Origin: Porphyra umbilicalis
Taxonomy: Eukaryota; Rhodophyta; Bangiophyceae; Bangiales; Bangiaceae
Reading direction: 5' to 3'
Assembly (NCBI GenBank): GCA_002049455.2
Contig: KV919217.1
Location: 1-46,819, forward strand
Length of the DNA stretch: 46,819 bases
Within the stretch, counting starts at the first letter, position 1, and every line of letters starts with the position of its first letter. Below the pieces are notes generated by a model. That model was not told the origin of the DNA. It saw only the letters and a list, made by a program, of their open reading frames with translations, and did no database searches. This document shows positions 32,807 to 42,722 of this stretch, in pieces. The position numbers and the translations under genes are program-made.

Positions 32807-34933
32807 ATGGAGAGGGACGCCCACGGCCAACCGCTCCGTCGCCTCCTCATGTGTGGGTTTCTCCACAGCCTACCCGTCGTTGAGGACAACGCTGAAGACG
32901 CGTACCTCCCGTTAGGAGACTCGTCTCAGTCGCTACTTGTCCAGTTGCGGAGCGCCTACACCGACTACATTGCCAACCACGATGCGGGAGACGCCTCGGT
33001 TGGCGCAACCCCCGGGGCCACGCATGATGACGGCTACGACGACAATGACGGCGGGCCGCCTGACAGTGCGCAAGACGCCAGCCACGCTGCACTGCAAAGT
33101 GCCGACACCGACGGACCGGGGGCGGCACGGACGCCGGCTGCGCTCTCCAAAGCACAGCGAGCAAGCCGCCGTCGGGGGCTGAAGGCGGCTGCATCGACTG
33201 CCGCTTCGAGCACCCGCCCCAAGAAGCCGCGCCAGCCTACCAAGATGGAGCGGGCGTACTCCGTGGAGGAGCTGGTAACGGTCTTCCTCTCGGAGCTCCG
33301 CGTGGCAGTCGGCCTCGACGCGCGCATGGGCGGCGACGACGAGCTCGAGGGCGGGTTCGTCCACGGCGCGAACGTCATTGGCTTTGTCGAGGCTTTCGAC
33401 CCCATCTGCGTCTGGACGGCGCTGATCAAGGGCAACGTCGCCGCCTTCTGCTCCTGCGGCGGCGTCATGGGCAGCGGCTCGGCGACCACGGTGGATCACG
33501 CGCTCGAACACGTCGAGATACAGTGGAAGCGCAAGAAGAGCTCCACTTGTCGCCACGCGGCGGCGCTGCTGGCGGCCTACCGCATGATGTCGGCTGAGTT
33601 GGGCCTGCAAACGCCCGAGGCGCTGATCCGCGTGATGCCGTCCTTGCGCGGCCCCAACCTAACGGCAGACGGAAATCCGTACGAGACGGTCGTCCACAAC
33701 GTAGGCAAGGTCGGCAGGCGGATGAACATCCCGCTGTACGCTATCTGCTACAGCAGCATCTGGACTCCGGCCATCGTCCGATCGGGTGGAAACCGGTACA
33801 AGTTGGCCACGTGCTGCCTCCTGTCCTGCCAAACCCAGCCTTGGGGGTGCCCGCATGCCAAGGCCGTCAACAAGTTCAACCGAGTCGAGGCGTCGGCTGC
33901 GTCGGAGGCTGCAGCGGGTGCTCAAGAGGCGTTGCGATTTGGACCTACTGGTGTGCTTAACGAGATGGGCGACCCGCCCCCTGCCGAGCCCGCGGCCGCC
34001 GCCTCCGCTACTCCGCCATTGCCGGCGCCACCTCCGCGCCCCCGTCGTGCACGCAATATGTTCCCGTGCACGCAGGAGGTGGCGTTGTGCGACGTCTACT
34101 GCAAGTTTGTGGACGCGGCCCGCGCAGCCGACAACATGTACCGGTACGACTCGAGGCTTCACGTGGAGGAGAAGTGCATCGTGTGCCAGGAGCCGCGGGG
34201 CGACTCGCTGTCGTCCCAGAACATTTCCCTTCTGGTCACCGTGAGGGGACGCATGCAAATCTTGGTTGGACAGTGGAGATGCGTCAACGGCCATGACGTC
34301 TTGTATGACGGGGCGGGCGACGGGCTGTTTGCTGCAACACAAGAGGTGGTCTACGCGCGCATCTTCTTGGACCTGGTGCTGGAGCTGTGCGTTATCGCGC
34401 GGTCGACTATGGCGGCGGCATGCCAGTACCTGACGGGGCTGCTGAGGAACACGGAGGCCTACGGAGAGGGCGAGCCTAGTCAAGCCCGGCAGCTGCTATC
34501 CGACGCGACCGGCGAGTTCTCGGACACGCTGGTTGTGCCGGCCGCGGCTTTCAAGTGCCACCACTGTGGCCGGGAGGAGTCCGCCGGCGGGCCGTTCAAG
34601 TGCATTGTGTGTGACGGTCAAATGCTTTCGGTGCTCCAAGCACACGTCTAGGAGATGTTTCGGCCAAGCAGCAACGCGCCACGGGTCGACTTCTCCATCC
34701 TTTTCGCGTGTGCGATCCGGACTTCATCGATGCGGGGGCTTGTGCGCCGCCGCTTCCGGGCCAAGCCGGAGGAGGGGGTCGAGCTGACCATTGCCGAGTC
34801 GCGCGTGTGGCCCCAATTTGTGGCTGCTGCAGATGAGCCACCTCCCGCAGCCCCACCACTGCCCACGGCCGATGGTGACATGCAGCGTGCGCCGATCGAT
34901 GACGAGCGGGCGCTCAGGTGGTCTGCAGCCTAA
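32807..34933 (+). pseudogene. KDZ-type transposase, N-terminal part with SWIM finger and first catalytic Asp, one in-frame TAG
   Basis: The ATG at 32807 opens 614 codons. An acidic and Ala-rich N-terminus leads to a SWIM zinc finger (C215, C217, C248, H250: CSCGG ... CRH). Further cysteine clusters follow (CCLLSC with WGCPHAK; CIVC ... CVNGH). The segment FKCIVCDGQML carries the presumed first catalytic Asp at 603. A TAG at 34649-34651 follows, and the same frame continues with EMFRPSSNAPRVDFSILFA and SSMRGLVRRRFRA, typical KDZ sequence, to a TAA at 34931-34933. The second Asp and Glu are not here. They are on the plus strand at about 41.05 and 41.22 kb. SWIM fingers bind DNA or protein, and the DDE core would cut the element ends. 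The KDZ assignment is by motif memory. Confidence 0.75.
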
Positions 34934-34987
34934 GTTGTCAAACACTTTATTGCGGTCCACGGGCGCGGGGATGCTAGGGCGCCCGCT

Positions 34988-36283
34988 GTGCAAGCCGCGC
35001 CTGCCGCCGTGCTCGACCCCCCCCCGCATGCTGCCGCCATCGAAGGCAGCGCCGCTTCCGGGGACGAATACGATGACGTGGACCTGGCGAGCGGCCAAGA
35101 GACCAGCAGCAGCAACGACGACGACAGCGGCACCAGCGATGAAGAGATCGACCAAGCCGATGCCGACGCTGGCAGCGGGGATTCGGTCGGCAACGCCACC
35201 GACGACGGCGGCAGTGCGATGGAGCTCGAGGGCGGTGCGGTGCAAGTCGGGGAAACAGGTGCGGCGGGTAACAGCCCGAGTGCAGCTTTGTTGTCCGCCA
35301 ACGGGGCCTCGGCGTTCGATGGCATTCAGCCGCCTGCGCCGCGCTCCCCATCGTCGCCGCCGTCTGCTGCGGGGTCGGGCTCTTCCTCGTCCTCTTCCTC
35401 TCCGCCTCCAACGAGACGCCGCCGAGGTACAGCAGCTGCCGCCCGCTTACCGCGCCCTACGCGGCGGTCACGGCGTCGGTCGGCCACACGGGTTGGTGGC
35501 GACGCGTGGCGGCTGGAGGAGGGGGAGACCGAGGAGGTGCCGGAAGGGGGAAACGCCAGCGAGGACCCAGTCGCTGTTGATCGGGCGGATCCGCTGTCAC
35601 CGCTGACGCTGCGCGCCATCAAGGCGACCGCTGACGCCATTGTCGCGCCGCCCGATGGCGTCGCCACCGTGCTTGTCAAGATCGGTCCCATCCCGATGCA
35701 GCTAGAGGACTTCCTGCTGACGCTGCCGAAGCAGTGGTTTAATGACGAGCTCGTCAACGCGTACGTCGAGTTGCTGCGCGTCCGCCAGATGAAGTTTGCG
35801 TCGTCCGTGCGTCCTAAGCCGCGCTACATCTTTTTTAACTCTTTCTTCTTCGACAAGCTCACAGAGAATGGCCGCTTCAACCACGACGCGGTGCGGCGCT
35901 GGACGAGAAAAGAGGTCGTGCTCAAGGCCCGCAAGATCTTCGTCCCTGTTAATGTCACAGATGCGCATTGGTTTTTGGCGGTGGTCATCCCGGCGGCGGG
36001 GCGCGTCGAGCTCCACGACTCTTTCGGCGGCGCACAGGAGCACATGGGAAAGAATCTTGCGCGGTGGGCCGAGAAGGAGGCCTCCTTGCACGGCTTGCCC
36101 AAGAAAGATTGGAGCGTCGTCACAATGCCTTGCCGCATTCAAGAAAACAATGACCATTGCGGTGTCTTCATGTGCCGGCATATGGAGCTCATGTCCAAGG
36201 GCGAAGCGGTCGTCGGTTGGGGCGGGAGCTCTTCGTACCATCGCCGTCGGATAGCAGCCGAGTTGCTGTCCGGTTCCCTGTAA
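34988..36283 (+). CDS. Ulp1/SENP-like SUMO protease (peptidase C48) carried by the KDZ element
   Basis: This cysteine protease family processes SUMO precursors or removes SUMO from proteins. From codon 1 at 34988 the product is 431 aa. The first 160 residues are acidic, Ser-rich and disordered, then comes an Arg-rich patch, then a C48 domain from about residue 235. The catalytic set is complete: H327 (DAHWFL), D344 (HDSFGG), Q385 (IQENND) and C391 (DHCGVF). The spacing of 17 and 47 residues fits Ulp1. A substrate-contact motif LPKQWFNDELVNAY precedes it. Codon 1 is GTG. The first in-frame ATG is at 35219 (354 aa), which keeps the whole domain. The frame is the same as that of the upstream transposase and is separated from it only by a TAA, so it may once have been fused to it. 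A possible AATAAA lies 170 bp downstream. Confidence 0.85.
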   Translation: MQAAPAAVLDPPPHAAAIEGSAASGDEYDDVDLASGQETSSSNDDDSGTSDEEIDQADADAGSGDSVGNATDDGGSAMELEGGAVQVGETGAAGNSPSAALLSANGASAFDGIQPPAPRSPSSPPSAAGSGSSSSSSSPPPTRRRRGTAAAARLPRPTRRSRRRSATRVGGDAWRLEEGETEEVPEGGNASEDPVAVDRADPLSPLTLRAIKATADAIVAPPDGVATVLVKIGPIPMQLEDFLLTLPKQWFNDELVNAYVELLRVRQMKFASSVRPKPRYIFFNSFFFDKLTENGRFNHDAVRRWTRKEVVLKARKIFVPVNVTDAHWFLAVVIPAAGRVELHDSFGGAQEHMGKNLARWAEKEASLHGLPKKDWSVVTMPCRIQENNDHCGVFMCRHMELMSKGEAVVGWGGSSSYHRRRIAAELLSGSL

Positions 36284-36452
36284 ATGTTTGCATGCTGCCT
36301 CTATTTGTCATTGTGCCGTCGCTTTGTCCTGCATGAACACGACCCTATACTCCTTTTCTTGCGCTCCCTACTGCAACCGCCACCAAGATCTCCTTGACAA
36401 TAGCATCGATCAAGAAGTGGACGGGTGGAACAGTTGAGTGCTCAGCGAAGAG

Positions 36453-36458
36453 AATAAA
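36453..36458 (+). promoter_or_regulatory. Candidate polyadenylation signal
   Basis: AATAAA about 170 bp after the Ulp1 stop codon, on the same strand. The hexamer is common by chance, so support is only positional. Confidence 0.35.
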
Positions 36459-36484
36459 GCAATCATAGAACACTCATCCCTCCA

Positions 36485-37860
36485 TCAGCCTGTCGACGTG
36501 GTCTCTTTCAGCTTGTCAACGTCGGCGCCATCGGCCACCTCCCCTCCGTAGGCGACCACCGCCCCGTTGGCGGCAGCCGGCTTGGCGCGGACGGCGGCGG
36601 TAGCGGGAGCCGCACCTTTCGTCGCCTCGACAGCCGCCTCGTCGCCACCGCCTCCGCGGCGTCGGTCGAATGGACGTCGGCAGGCGCGTCCGAGTTGAAA
36701 TGGTTGTTGCTGTTGGCCGTGTCCGTCGTTTGGTGGCCACAGTCCCATTTGCGTCGGTTGGCTCTGTGTGGACGGCGGCGGTGACCCGTGCCGCCTCGTC
36801 CGTCGGCGCCATCGCCGCCCCGTCGCGACCGCCTCCGCCGCGTCGGCGGAATGCATGTTGGTGGGCGCGGCAGAGGCAATCAGCTTATCGCCGTTGGTGG
36901 CCTCCGTCTTGGTGGTGGCCAGCGCCCCGCCGGCGTCGGTCGGCTTCTCGCGGACGGTGGCTGTGGCAGGTGCTGCCTGGTCCGTCGTCACCACCGCCGC
37001 CCCTTGGGACGTCCGCACGTCGGCGGGCGCGACAAACACGAACAGTAGGTTAGTCTCGTCCTCCAAACCCGTCCTCACAGCCACCGCCTCGTTGGTGACC
37101 GCTGCATCGACCCAACGGCCGACCCCTCGTTGGCACCCCTTGCCTTGAACCTGACCGCTGCAGTTGTAGTGACCGCCAAATCCGTCGCCGTCACTGTCGC
37201 CACGTCGGCCGGCTCCGCGTCGATGCGCAAGGCGGACGAGACGGGCATGTGGCTTCGGCCCCTCGCCCGACTCGACTACCACGGCCGAGCCGGTGCCCGT
37301 TGGTGTGGCCCCGGCGGCGGCGGCGGCGGTCGACGCCACGTCCGGCGCCACTGAACCGCCACTGTCGCAAACTGCGCGTCGGTGGGCGCCTCAGACACGA
37401 AGAGCCGCTGGCCGTTCGCCGCATAGGCCGCCAGTGGCAAAGCGGCGACGAGCTTGCCGCCAACGGCGGGGCCGGGTGGTCGCGGCCAGGTCCGTGCCCG
37501 CCACTAGCCTCGCGTCGGCGGGACGCGAGTTGGAGGGTGCGGGGCACGAAAGCGGAAAGCTGCTGCCAGCCTTGCCTCTCATGTTGGAGGCCTCCACCGT
37601 TTGGACGGCACTTGGCTTAAAGCCGATGGCGGCGGCGGTGGCATCCTTCGCGTCCTTAGCCACCACTGCCGTCGCGTTGGCGGTCCGCGCGTCGGCGGTC
37701 GCGGCAGTCGCAGCCAGCAGCTCAGCCTTGGCCATCTCCCCCGCTTTGGGCGTCATTCCACCTTCGGCCACGGTCGGCCAGACGCCACTAGTGTCGGTTG
37801 CCCCCGCCAGCTCGTCGCGGTGCACTTGCGGAGCCCCTTTCCGGGGGTCGACGAGCCCAT
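36485..37860 (-). repeat. Degenerate Ala/Val-coding repeats (minus orientation)
   Basis: Read on the minus strand, broken frames repeat a loose pattern: ADV...DAAEAVAT, then APATA/TVR.KPT, then GALATTK.EA. The same pattern occurs on the plus strand at 38.8-39.95 kb and 44.4-45.6 kb. No frame stays open throughout. I treat it as a decayed repeat family and not a gene. Confidence 0.45.
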
Positions 37861-38800
37861 GATCTGACGCCCCATGTCCGAAATGCCCGCCATCATTCAG
37901 AGTAATCGCCGAATCTCGGTCAGATATGCAGACTTAGTAGTTGACATTCTCAGCAATGCAAGTCGATAGCAGACCACTCCAGTTCCTCAAAAATCTCGTA
38001 CTTAACCGAGGACAGTGAGATCTCCTGGCGCGCTCACGAGGTTCGTGCTTTTCGCCGTCGCAACCGCCACCATATGCAAAGAAGGACAGTCGAGAGCAGC
38101 CATAGCGTGGGGCGGAGAGGGCCCGGATCACTGTCTTCAGACGGGTTGCCTGTGGACCGCTGATGCTGCGAGGCCGTGTCCTTTTCCCAAACTAGGCTCG
38201 TGCCGTCCTTTCGCAACTGGAGGCTGCCCAGTGCGTCCATTCTCCCGATCTGGAGACTCCTGCCGAAACCCCGATCGCACCGCTCCAGTGACTGACAACG
38301 GCGCGATCCTGAAGCGTGGAATATCCTCGACAGTCGCCGTCTGTAAGCGACTGCGGTCCCTCGATGCTTGGATCGTGCAGGCACCGACCCACCGATCAAC
38401 CGGCAGACCGTGCGCCGGTCTGGGAGGCTTCACCCGAGAGCTCGGCCTCCACGCTCCTGGCACCCGTCCTCGGCGCTTCGCTCCACTCCCCGGCGTTGGG
38501 TCTGCCAAGCGGGGTCCCAGAGGACACCCATCTGTGGGCCGAGGCCCACAGGTGGGGCATGGCAACGGCTCTCTTGCGGACCGGCGTCACTCGAGACGTA
38601 CTCTACTGGTTTCCACGCACCGGTGGCGTGCCCTGGGTTGCTGCTTCTGCCCGCCCCCCCCTCCTCTGCTTGGAGCTTTGGCTGCACACCCTCTCTGCAT
38701 GGATTGTGGCGGCCACTGTCGCGATGACGTTCTGGCGTCCCCTTCACGGCCAGGTGCTATAGCAGTGCCCTCTCCCGTGCCCCCTTGAGCGCCTAGTCCC
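37861..38800. other. Spacer inside the KDZ interval, no recognised gene
   Basis: Open frames on both strands between 38015 and 38788 have no domain I know. One on the plus strand (38316-38762) ends in a hydrophobic stretch but has no other sign of being real. A near-perfect hairpin lies at 38527-38556. Confidence 0.4.
38527..38556. repeat. 14-bp hairpin with 2-nt loop
   Basis: CCCATCTGTGGGCC at 38527-38540 and GGCCCACAGGTGGG at 38543-38556 pair at 13 of 14 positions around the loop GA. It could be a terminator-like or replication-associated fold, or chance. No neighbouring gene explains it. Confidence 0.7.
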
Positions 38801-39950
38801 TCTCTGCCGAGGCGTAGGGCACCTTTGCGACGAGGGAGGCAGGCGACGGCGGCCTGCAGCTGGCAGACGTGTCGGCGGCGTTGTGGACAGCCGTAGCGGT
38901 GACCGCCACCGCCTCCGTCGGCACCACGTCAACTGACTCCAACGAGGCAAAGGCGTCAACACCGGAGAGGCGTCAGACTGCAGCCAGCCCGTTGCGTCTG
39001 CCGCGTCGGTCGACGCGCAGCCGGCCACCTAGTTGGCGGGTTTGAGGACGGCCGCAGCGGCGACCGCCACCGTCGCCTTCGGCACCACGCCGACCGACGC
39101 CAAAGAGGCAAGAGGCGTCTATACCGGGGAGGTGGACGAACGCAGCCTGCCGGTCGCCTCTGGCAGGGCGGTCGAAGCCCCGCCTGCCGACGTGCTGGCG
39201 GGTTTGAGGCACCACGCCGAGCAACGCCGACGAGGCGCCAGCCGACAAGACTGGGGAGGCAAACGAGGGTGGCTTTCTGGTAGCCTGTCTCTCGCTGGCC
39301 GACGCGCAGCCTGCGGACGCGTTGTCGCGACTGAGGGTGGCTGGAGAGGCGACGGCAACCGCCGCCGTCGGCGCCACGTCGGGTGACGACGACGAGTCGG
39401 AAAGCTTCAAGACCGGCGATGCTGGCTGCGGCAGCCTGATTGTGGCCTCTACCTCGCCGGCCGACGCGCAGCCAGTCGACGCGCTGCCGGCCTCTGCGGC
39501 GTTAGGGTGGGTGACGCTCGTGGCGTCGACGACGGCCCTCGCTGACGGTGCAAAGCCGACCGCCGCGCACGAGACGGTGGCCGCCAACAAAGGAAAGGCG
39601 GCCAACTGCAACCTGCCGATCTCTTCAGCCGTGCCGGTCGACATCCGACCAGCCAACGCGGTGGTGAGTTGGGGTGGACGTGGCCGCGACGACCGTCGCA
39701 GCTGTCGTGGCCGAGCCAACCGCAGCAGACGAGGCGGTGGCCAATAACAAAGAGCTGGCGGGTGCCACCCAAGTGCTGGTCTCGTTTGCCGCACGCGCCG
39801 TCTTGCAGCCGGCTGACGCGGCAGCGGTTGTAGGGACGGACAAGGCGGGAACTGCCGCATGCACTCTCGCCGACAAGCCGACGGACGCCTATTTGGCGGT
39901 GGATGCCAGCGACCTACAGGCCGTCTAGGGCACGCTCCCCGTCCCGTAAG
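38800..39950 (+). repeat. Degenerate Ala/Val-coding repeats (plus orientation)
   Basis: Plus-strand frames repeat motifs such as GTTPTDAKEA, GATSGDDDES, AEPTAADEAVANNKE and DAAAVVGTDKAGTAA with stops and frame changes. The same family appears inverted at 36.5-37.9 kb and direct at 44.4-45.6 kb. It runs into the start of the downstream transposase part. Confidence 0.5.
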
Positions 39951-40077
39951 TCACCCCCGGCGACGAGCAGCTGGTTGACGCGGCGCTGTGGGTGGGGAGC
40001 GGCGATTTCCGCTATACCGTTGGCCCAAAGCCGACCGTCACGGACGAGACGCAGAGGTCGTGCTGGTCGGGTGCGTC

Positions 40078-41532
40078 ATGGCGGAGGCCGTGCCTCTCGA
40101 TGCTGTGGTTGGCAACGGCGGCGCGGCGCCAGCATCGAGCAACTTCATTTTCGCTACCGTCGTGTCGGTGTTCGCGCCCACTGACGATGCCGACCTGGAG
40201 CTGGACCGGTGGCGCAAGGTGCGCGTCTTCGTGTCGGCGTTTTTGGCGGAGCCGGCGCTCAACATGTTCAACGGCTGCGACATGCTCGACGTGGAGGTCT
40301 TGGCGCGGGCCCTGATCGCTGGCGTGCCCAGTGAGGTTTGGCTCGACTACCTCGATTGTGTCCAGGGCGTCGTCTTCGTGTGGCAGTTTCTGTTGCTGAT
40401 GAGCGACCATATGGACGCGTCGCCAGCGCTGAGCCGCGCTGTCGGCGAGCTCCTGTTCTTTGCATGCCGCACAGACACGCAGGCGCTGGTGCTTTGGGAG
40501 GCCAAGGCCGGCGAGGACGCCAAGAAGTTTAAGGATTTGTGGGCGGACGCCTCGGTTGAGAAGCACGAGGCGTGGCTGCTGAGCCAGGGCGTCCGCGACG
40601 CGGAAACGCACGTCGTCGCCATCGGGCCGAGCGCCGCCCGCGTCGCTGAGCAAGCCAACGAGCTACGCTCCGGCCAGGTGTGGCCTGGCCGCAAGGCGGT
40701 TCGCTCCTTCCTTGAGGACTACACGGCCGAGCGGCAGCGGAAGAAGGCGGCTGACAAGAGGGCGGCTGACAAGGCGGGCGGCAAGACCGGTGGCAAGAAT
40801 GGCGGAAAGAAGGGCGGCAAGGGCGGCGAAAAGGCAGGAAAGAAGAAGGAGCGCAAGGCCTGGGATGAGGAAGACTGCCGTCACCACTTCCCTGACAACG
40901 TGCTGCGGGCACCTGGGGTTCTCACGTTTATGTGCGGGTGCGGTTACATTGTCGGCTTCGAGCTACTGCGGGAGACGGAGAGCCCGGCACACGTCGTGTC
41001 GTCGTTGTCGCAACGGTTTGTAAAGCTCCCTCGAGTGGTTTATTTTGACTCTGCTTGCCAAGCACAGCGCAACGCGCTTCGCCGTGTGCCGTGGCTTTTC
41101 CACCAGTCCCTGACAGCCTGGTTTGTGGACCGCTTTCACCGCGTTGGACACAACTGCTCGCCGGTCTTCAACGCCGACCAGTACCCGGTGCTCTCCCAGG
41201 GGCACGACACGTCGGGTGCCGAGAGGCAGCACTCTATCAAAAAGAAGTACAAGAACGCCCTCACCTACATGACGCAGCGGCGTTTCATCGTTCGCTCCCG
41301 CTATATTGCGGCCCACAATAACATCCGCTTGTCTCAGAGGCGACACGCCCGCAAGCTCAGCGCCGCCGGCCGTCTCCCGGGCGAGGCCAAGACGTCAAAG
41401 GAGATCCAACATCACCCAGTCGAAACGTACTTTCACTGGAATATCGTGCAGCACTGTGAGCGTGAAGGGTGCAGCTGTCGTGAGGGTGAGATAGGGCAGG
41501 GTCAGGCTTTTGGGCTCGAGACCAAGTTGTAG
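40078..41532 (+). CDS. KDZ-type transposase, C-terminal part with second Asp and catalytic Glu
   Basis: This is the downstream half of the DDE transposase. From the ATG at 40078 (the frame is open from 39988) the product is 484 aa. It has an all-helical first half ending ...VAIGPSAARVAEQ and VWPGRKAVRSFLEDY, then a Lys/Gly-rich linker of about 40 residues (KAGGKTGGKNGGKKGG). The catalytic half follows: HFPDNVLRAPGVLTFMCGCG, then D324 in RVVYFDSACQAQRNAL. VDRFHRVGHNCSP precedes E382 in DTSGAERQHSIKKKYKNAL, and MTQRRFIVRSRYIAAHNN closes the core. These match the KDZ core as I know it. The first Asp is missing here and lies on the far side of the Ulp1 gene. Either an intron of about 5 kb joins the parts, with Ulp1 inside it, or the transposase is truly in two pieces. 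The frame is intact. Confidence 0.75.
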   Translation: MAEAVPLDAVVGNGGAAPASSNFIFATVVSVFAPTDDADLELDRWRKVRVFVSAFLAEPALNMFNGCDMLDVEVLARALIAGVPSEVWLDYLDCVQGVVFVWQFLLLMSDHMDASPALSRAVGELLFFACRTDTQALVLWEAKAGEDAKKFKDLWADASVEKHEAWLLSQGVRDAETHVVAIGPSAARVAEQANELRSGQVWPGRKAVRSFLEDYTAERQRKKAADKRAADKAGGKTGGKNGGKKGGKGGEKAGKKKERKAWDEEDCRHHFPDNVLRAPGVLTFMCGCGYIVGFELLRETESPAHVVSSLSQRFVKLPRVVYFDSACQAQRNALRRVPWLFHQSLTAWFVDRFHRVGHNCSPVFNADQYPVLSQGHDTSGAERQHSIKKKYKNALTYMTQRRFIVRSRYIAAHNNIRLSQRRHARKLSAAGRLPGEAKTSKEIQHHPVETYFHWNIVQHCEREGCSCREGEIGQGQAFGLETKL

Positions 41533-42291
41533 CAACACGTTGTTTTCCCCGGGTGATCCATACACTCCCATCTTCATGAATAAGGAACCGTACCCAGTAA
41601 AAGGGCTCTAACGGGGTGCCGGCGGAAAGTAGGAGGTGTCGTGGTCCGCGGGGACCTCAAGCTGGCCGCGCGGCTAGGCCGACCGCTCCTTCTCCTCGCG
41701 TTGCGCTTCACACCGCCCCACCTTTTTGGGTCAGGCATGACAACTGCTCCGTGTTGGGGTCGCCGACAGGCGTACCCAGCAGGACGGTGCGGCCACGGGG
41801 CAGAGGTGTCCAGCATGCCGTCAGCGGTGGCACTCCGCGAGGCCCCGCCTGCGTCTGTTGAGAGTTCTTCCGATGAGAGAGGCACATGCCACCTGATGGT
41901 GTCTGTCTGCGGGTGCAGCCTACATTGTGGCCTGGCCATTACTGAGCGAAAAGGTGGTACTCTTTTTCCATAACCCTAGGGCTCCCTGTGCCCCCTTTCG
42001 TCCTCTCGTCATATCCGCAGACGTCCGCAGGCTTCCCCATCCAACGGCGCGCCTGAGCAGATGTCCGCACGCTCCTCACTTCAGCAGCTCGTCTGGCAAA
42101 CACTCCCGCCCGCCCGCGCGTGCGCCTTCGCGCGGCTTCACCGACTCGCATCGCGCCTGTCATCGCGCCCTTGCAGGCTCCTTCTTTCATCACGGCCCCG
42201 CATTTACTGCGGTGCGGCCGCAACAGCACGTGCGCGTCGCCTCGCACAGCCACGTCCCCCGACGACAGGGTGGCTCGCATCCGGCGCAGCG
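41533..42291. other. 3' flank of the KDZ transposase, no gene recognised
   Basis: The region holds short open frames on both strands without domains. An AATAAG near 41578 might serve as polyadenylation signal for the transposase. Composition turns GC-rich towards the subterminal repeats. Confidence 0.4.
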
Positions 42292-42468
42292 CGCGCGACC
42301 AATCACCCAGACCTGCGCGCGCCCCTGCGTAGCACACGTGCCAGCGTAGGCGCGCGACCAATCACCCTGACCAGCACGCGCCCATGCGCAGCACACGTGC
42401 CGGCGTACGCGAGCGACCAATCGCTCAGACCAGCGCGCGCCCCTGCGCAGGGCACGTGTGGGCATGTG
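42292..42468. repeat. Three tandem 59-bp subterminal repeats
   Basis: The motif GCGACCAAT recurs at 42295, 42354 and 42413, exactly 59 bp apart. Each unit contains CCAAT, a CGCGCC-type core and CACGTG or a close variant. They lie about 100 bp inside the right inverted repeat. That is where transposons often keep transposase-binding repeats. CCAAT plus E-box-like CACGTG could also be promoter elements. Confidence 0.8.
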
Positions 42469-42561
42469 ACGTGCCGACGCAACGGGCTCCTCCACGCTCG
42501 CCGCCGCGTGGGCGCGCCCGCGCCAGGGCGCCGAAACTTTCGCAGTATCCGAGCAGCGGAT

Positions 42562-42661
42562 GTGCCGTGCCGACAGTCGCATACGGCCTGGATCGGCGGC
42601 CAATGGAGCACGTAAGAGCCGGTGACGTTGGCGTGCCGGCGGATCCGGTGGGTTCCTTTGT
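42562..42661 (-). repeat. Right 100-bp inverted repeat, followed by a diverged foldback copy
   Basis: This is the exact reverse complement of 32016-32115. Beyond it, at about 42680-42722, a third, diverged and partial copy lies in the opposite orientation (GATCCGCCGGCACGCC is shared). The right end can therefore fold into a hairpin of about 40 bp per arm. This extra copy complicates placing the true element end. Confidence 0.88.
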
Positions 42662-42722
42662 TGGCGTAGGAATACCTACGATCCGCCGGCACGCCGCCGT
42701 CATCTGGGCATACGGGCTCCAC

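Larger units (their letters stand above)
32016..42661 (+). mobile_element. Candidate KDZ (Kyakuja/Dileera/Zisupton) DNA transposon
   Basis: This 10.6-kb interval is bracketed by a perfect 100-bp inverted repeat. It contains the two parts of a KDZ-type DDE transposase with a Ulp1/C48 protease between them. KDZ elements are known to carry SWIM and cysteine-cluster zinc domains and, in some lineages, Ulp1-type proteases. Subterminal 59-bp repeats lie inside the right end. No target-site duplication is visible next to the 100-bp repeats, so the exact ends are unproven. The repeats could instead be two copies of a short element. Two stop codons interrupt the upstream transposase frame, so this copy looks inactive. 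Confidence 0.6.

Noticed and set aside
38015..38788. Open frames on both strands, one with a hydrophobic C-terminus
   Set aside because: No domain, no good start context, and the two strands are equally open.
32008..42669. An 8-bp target duplication flanking the KDZ inverted repeats
   Set aside because: Left flank CGATCTGC and right flank TGGCGTAG do not match, so no duplication is claimed.
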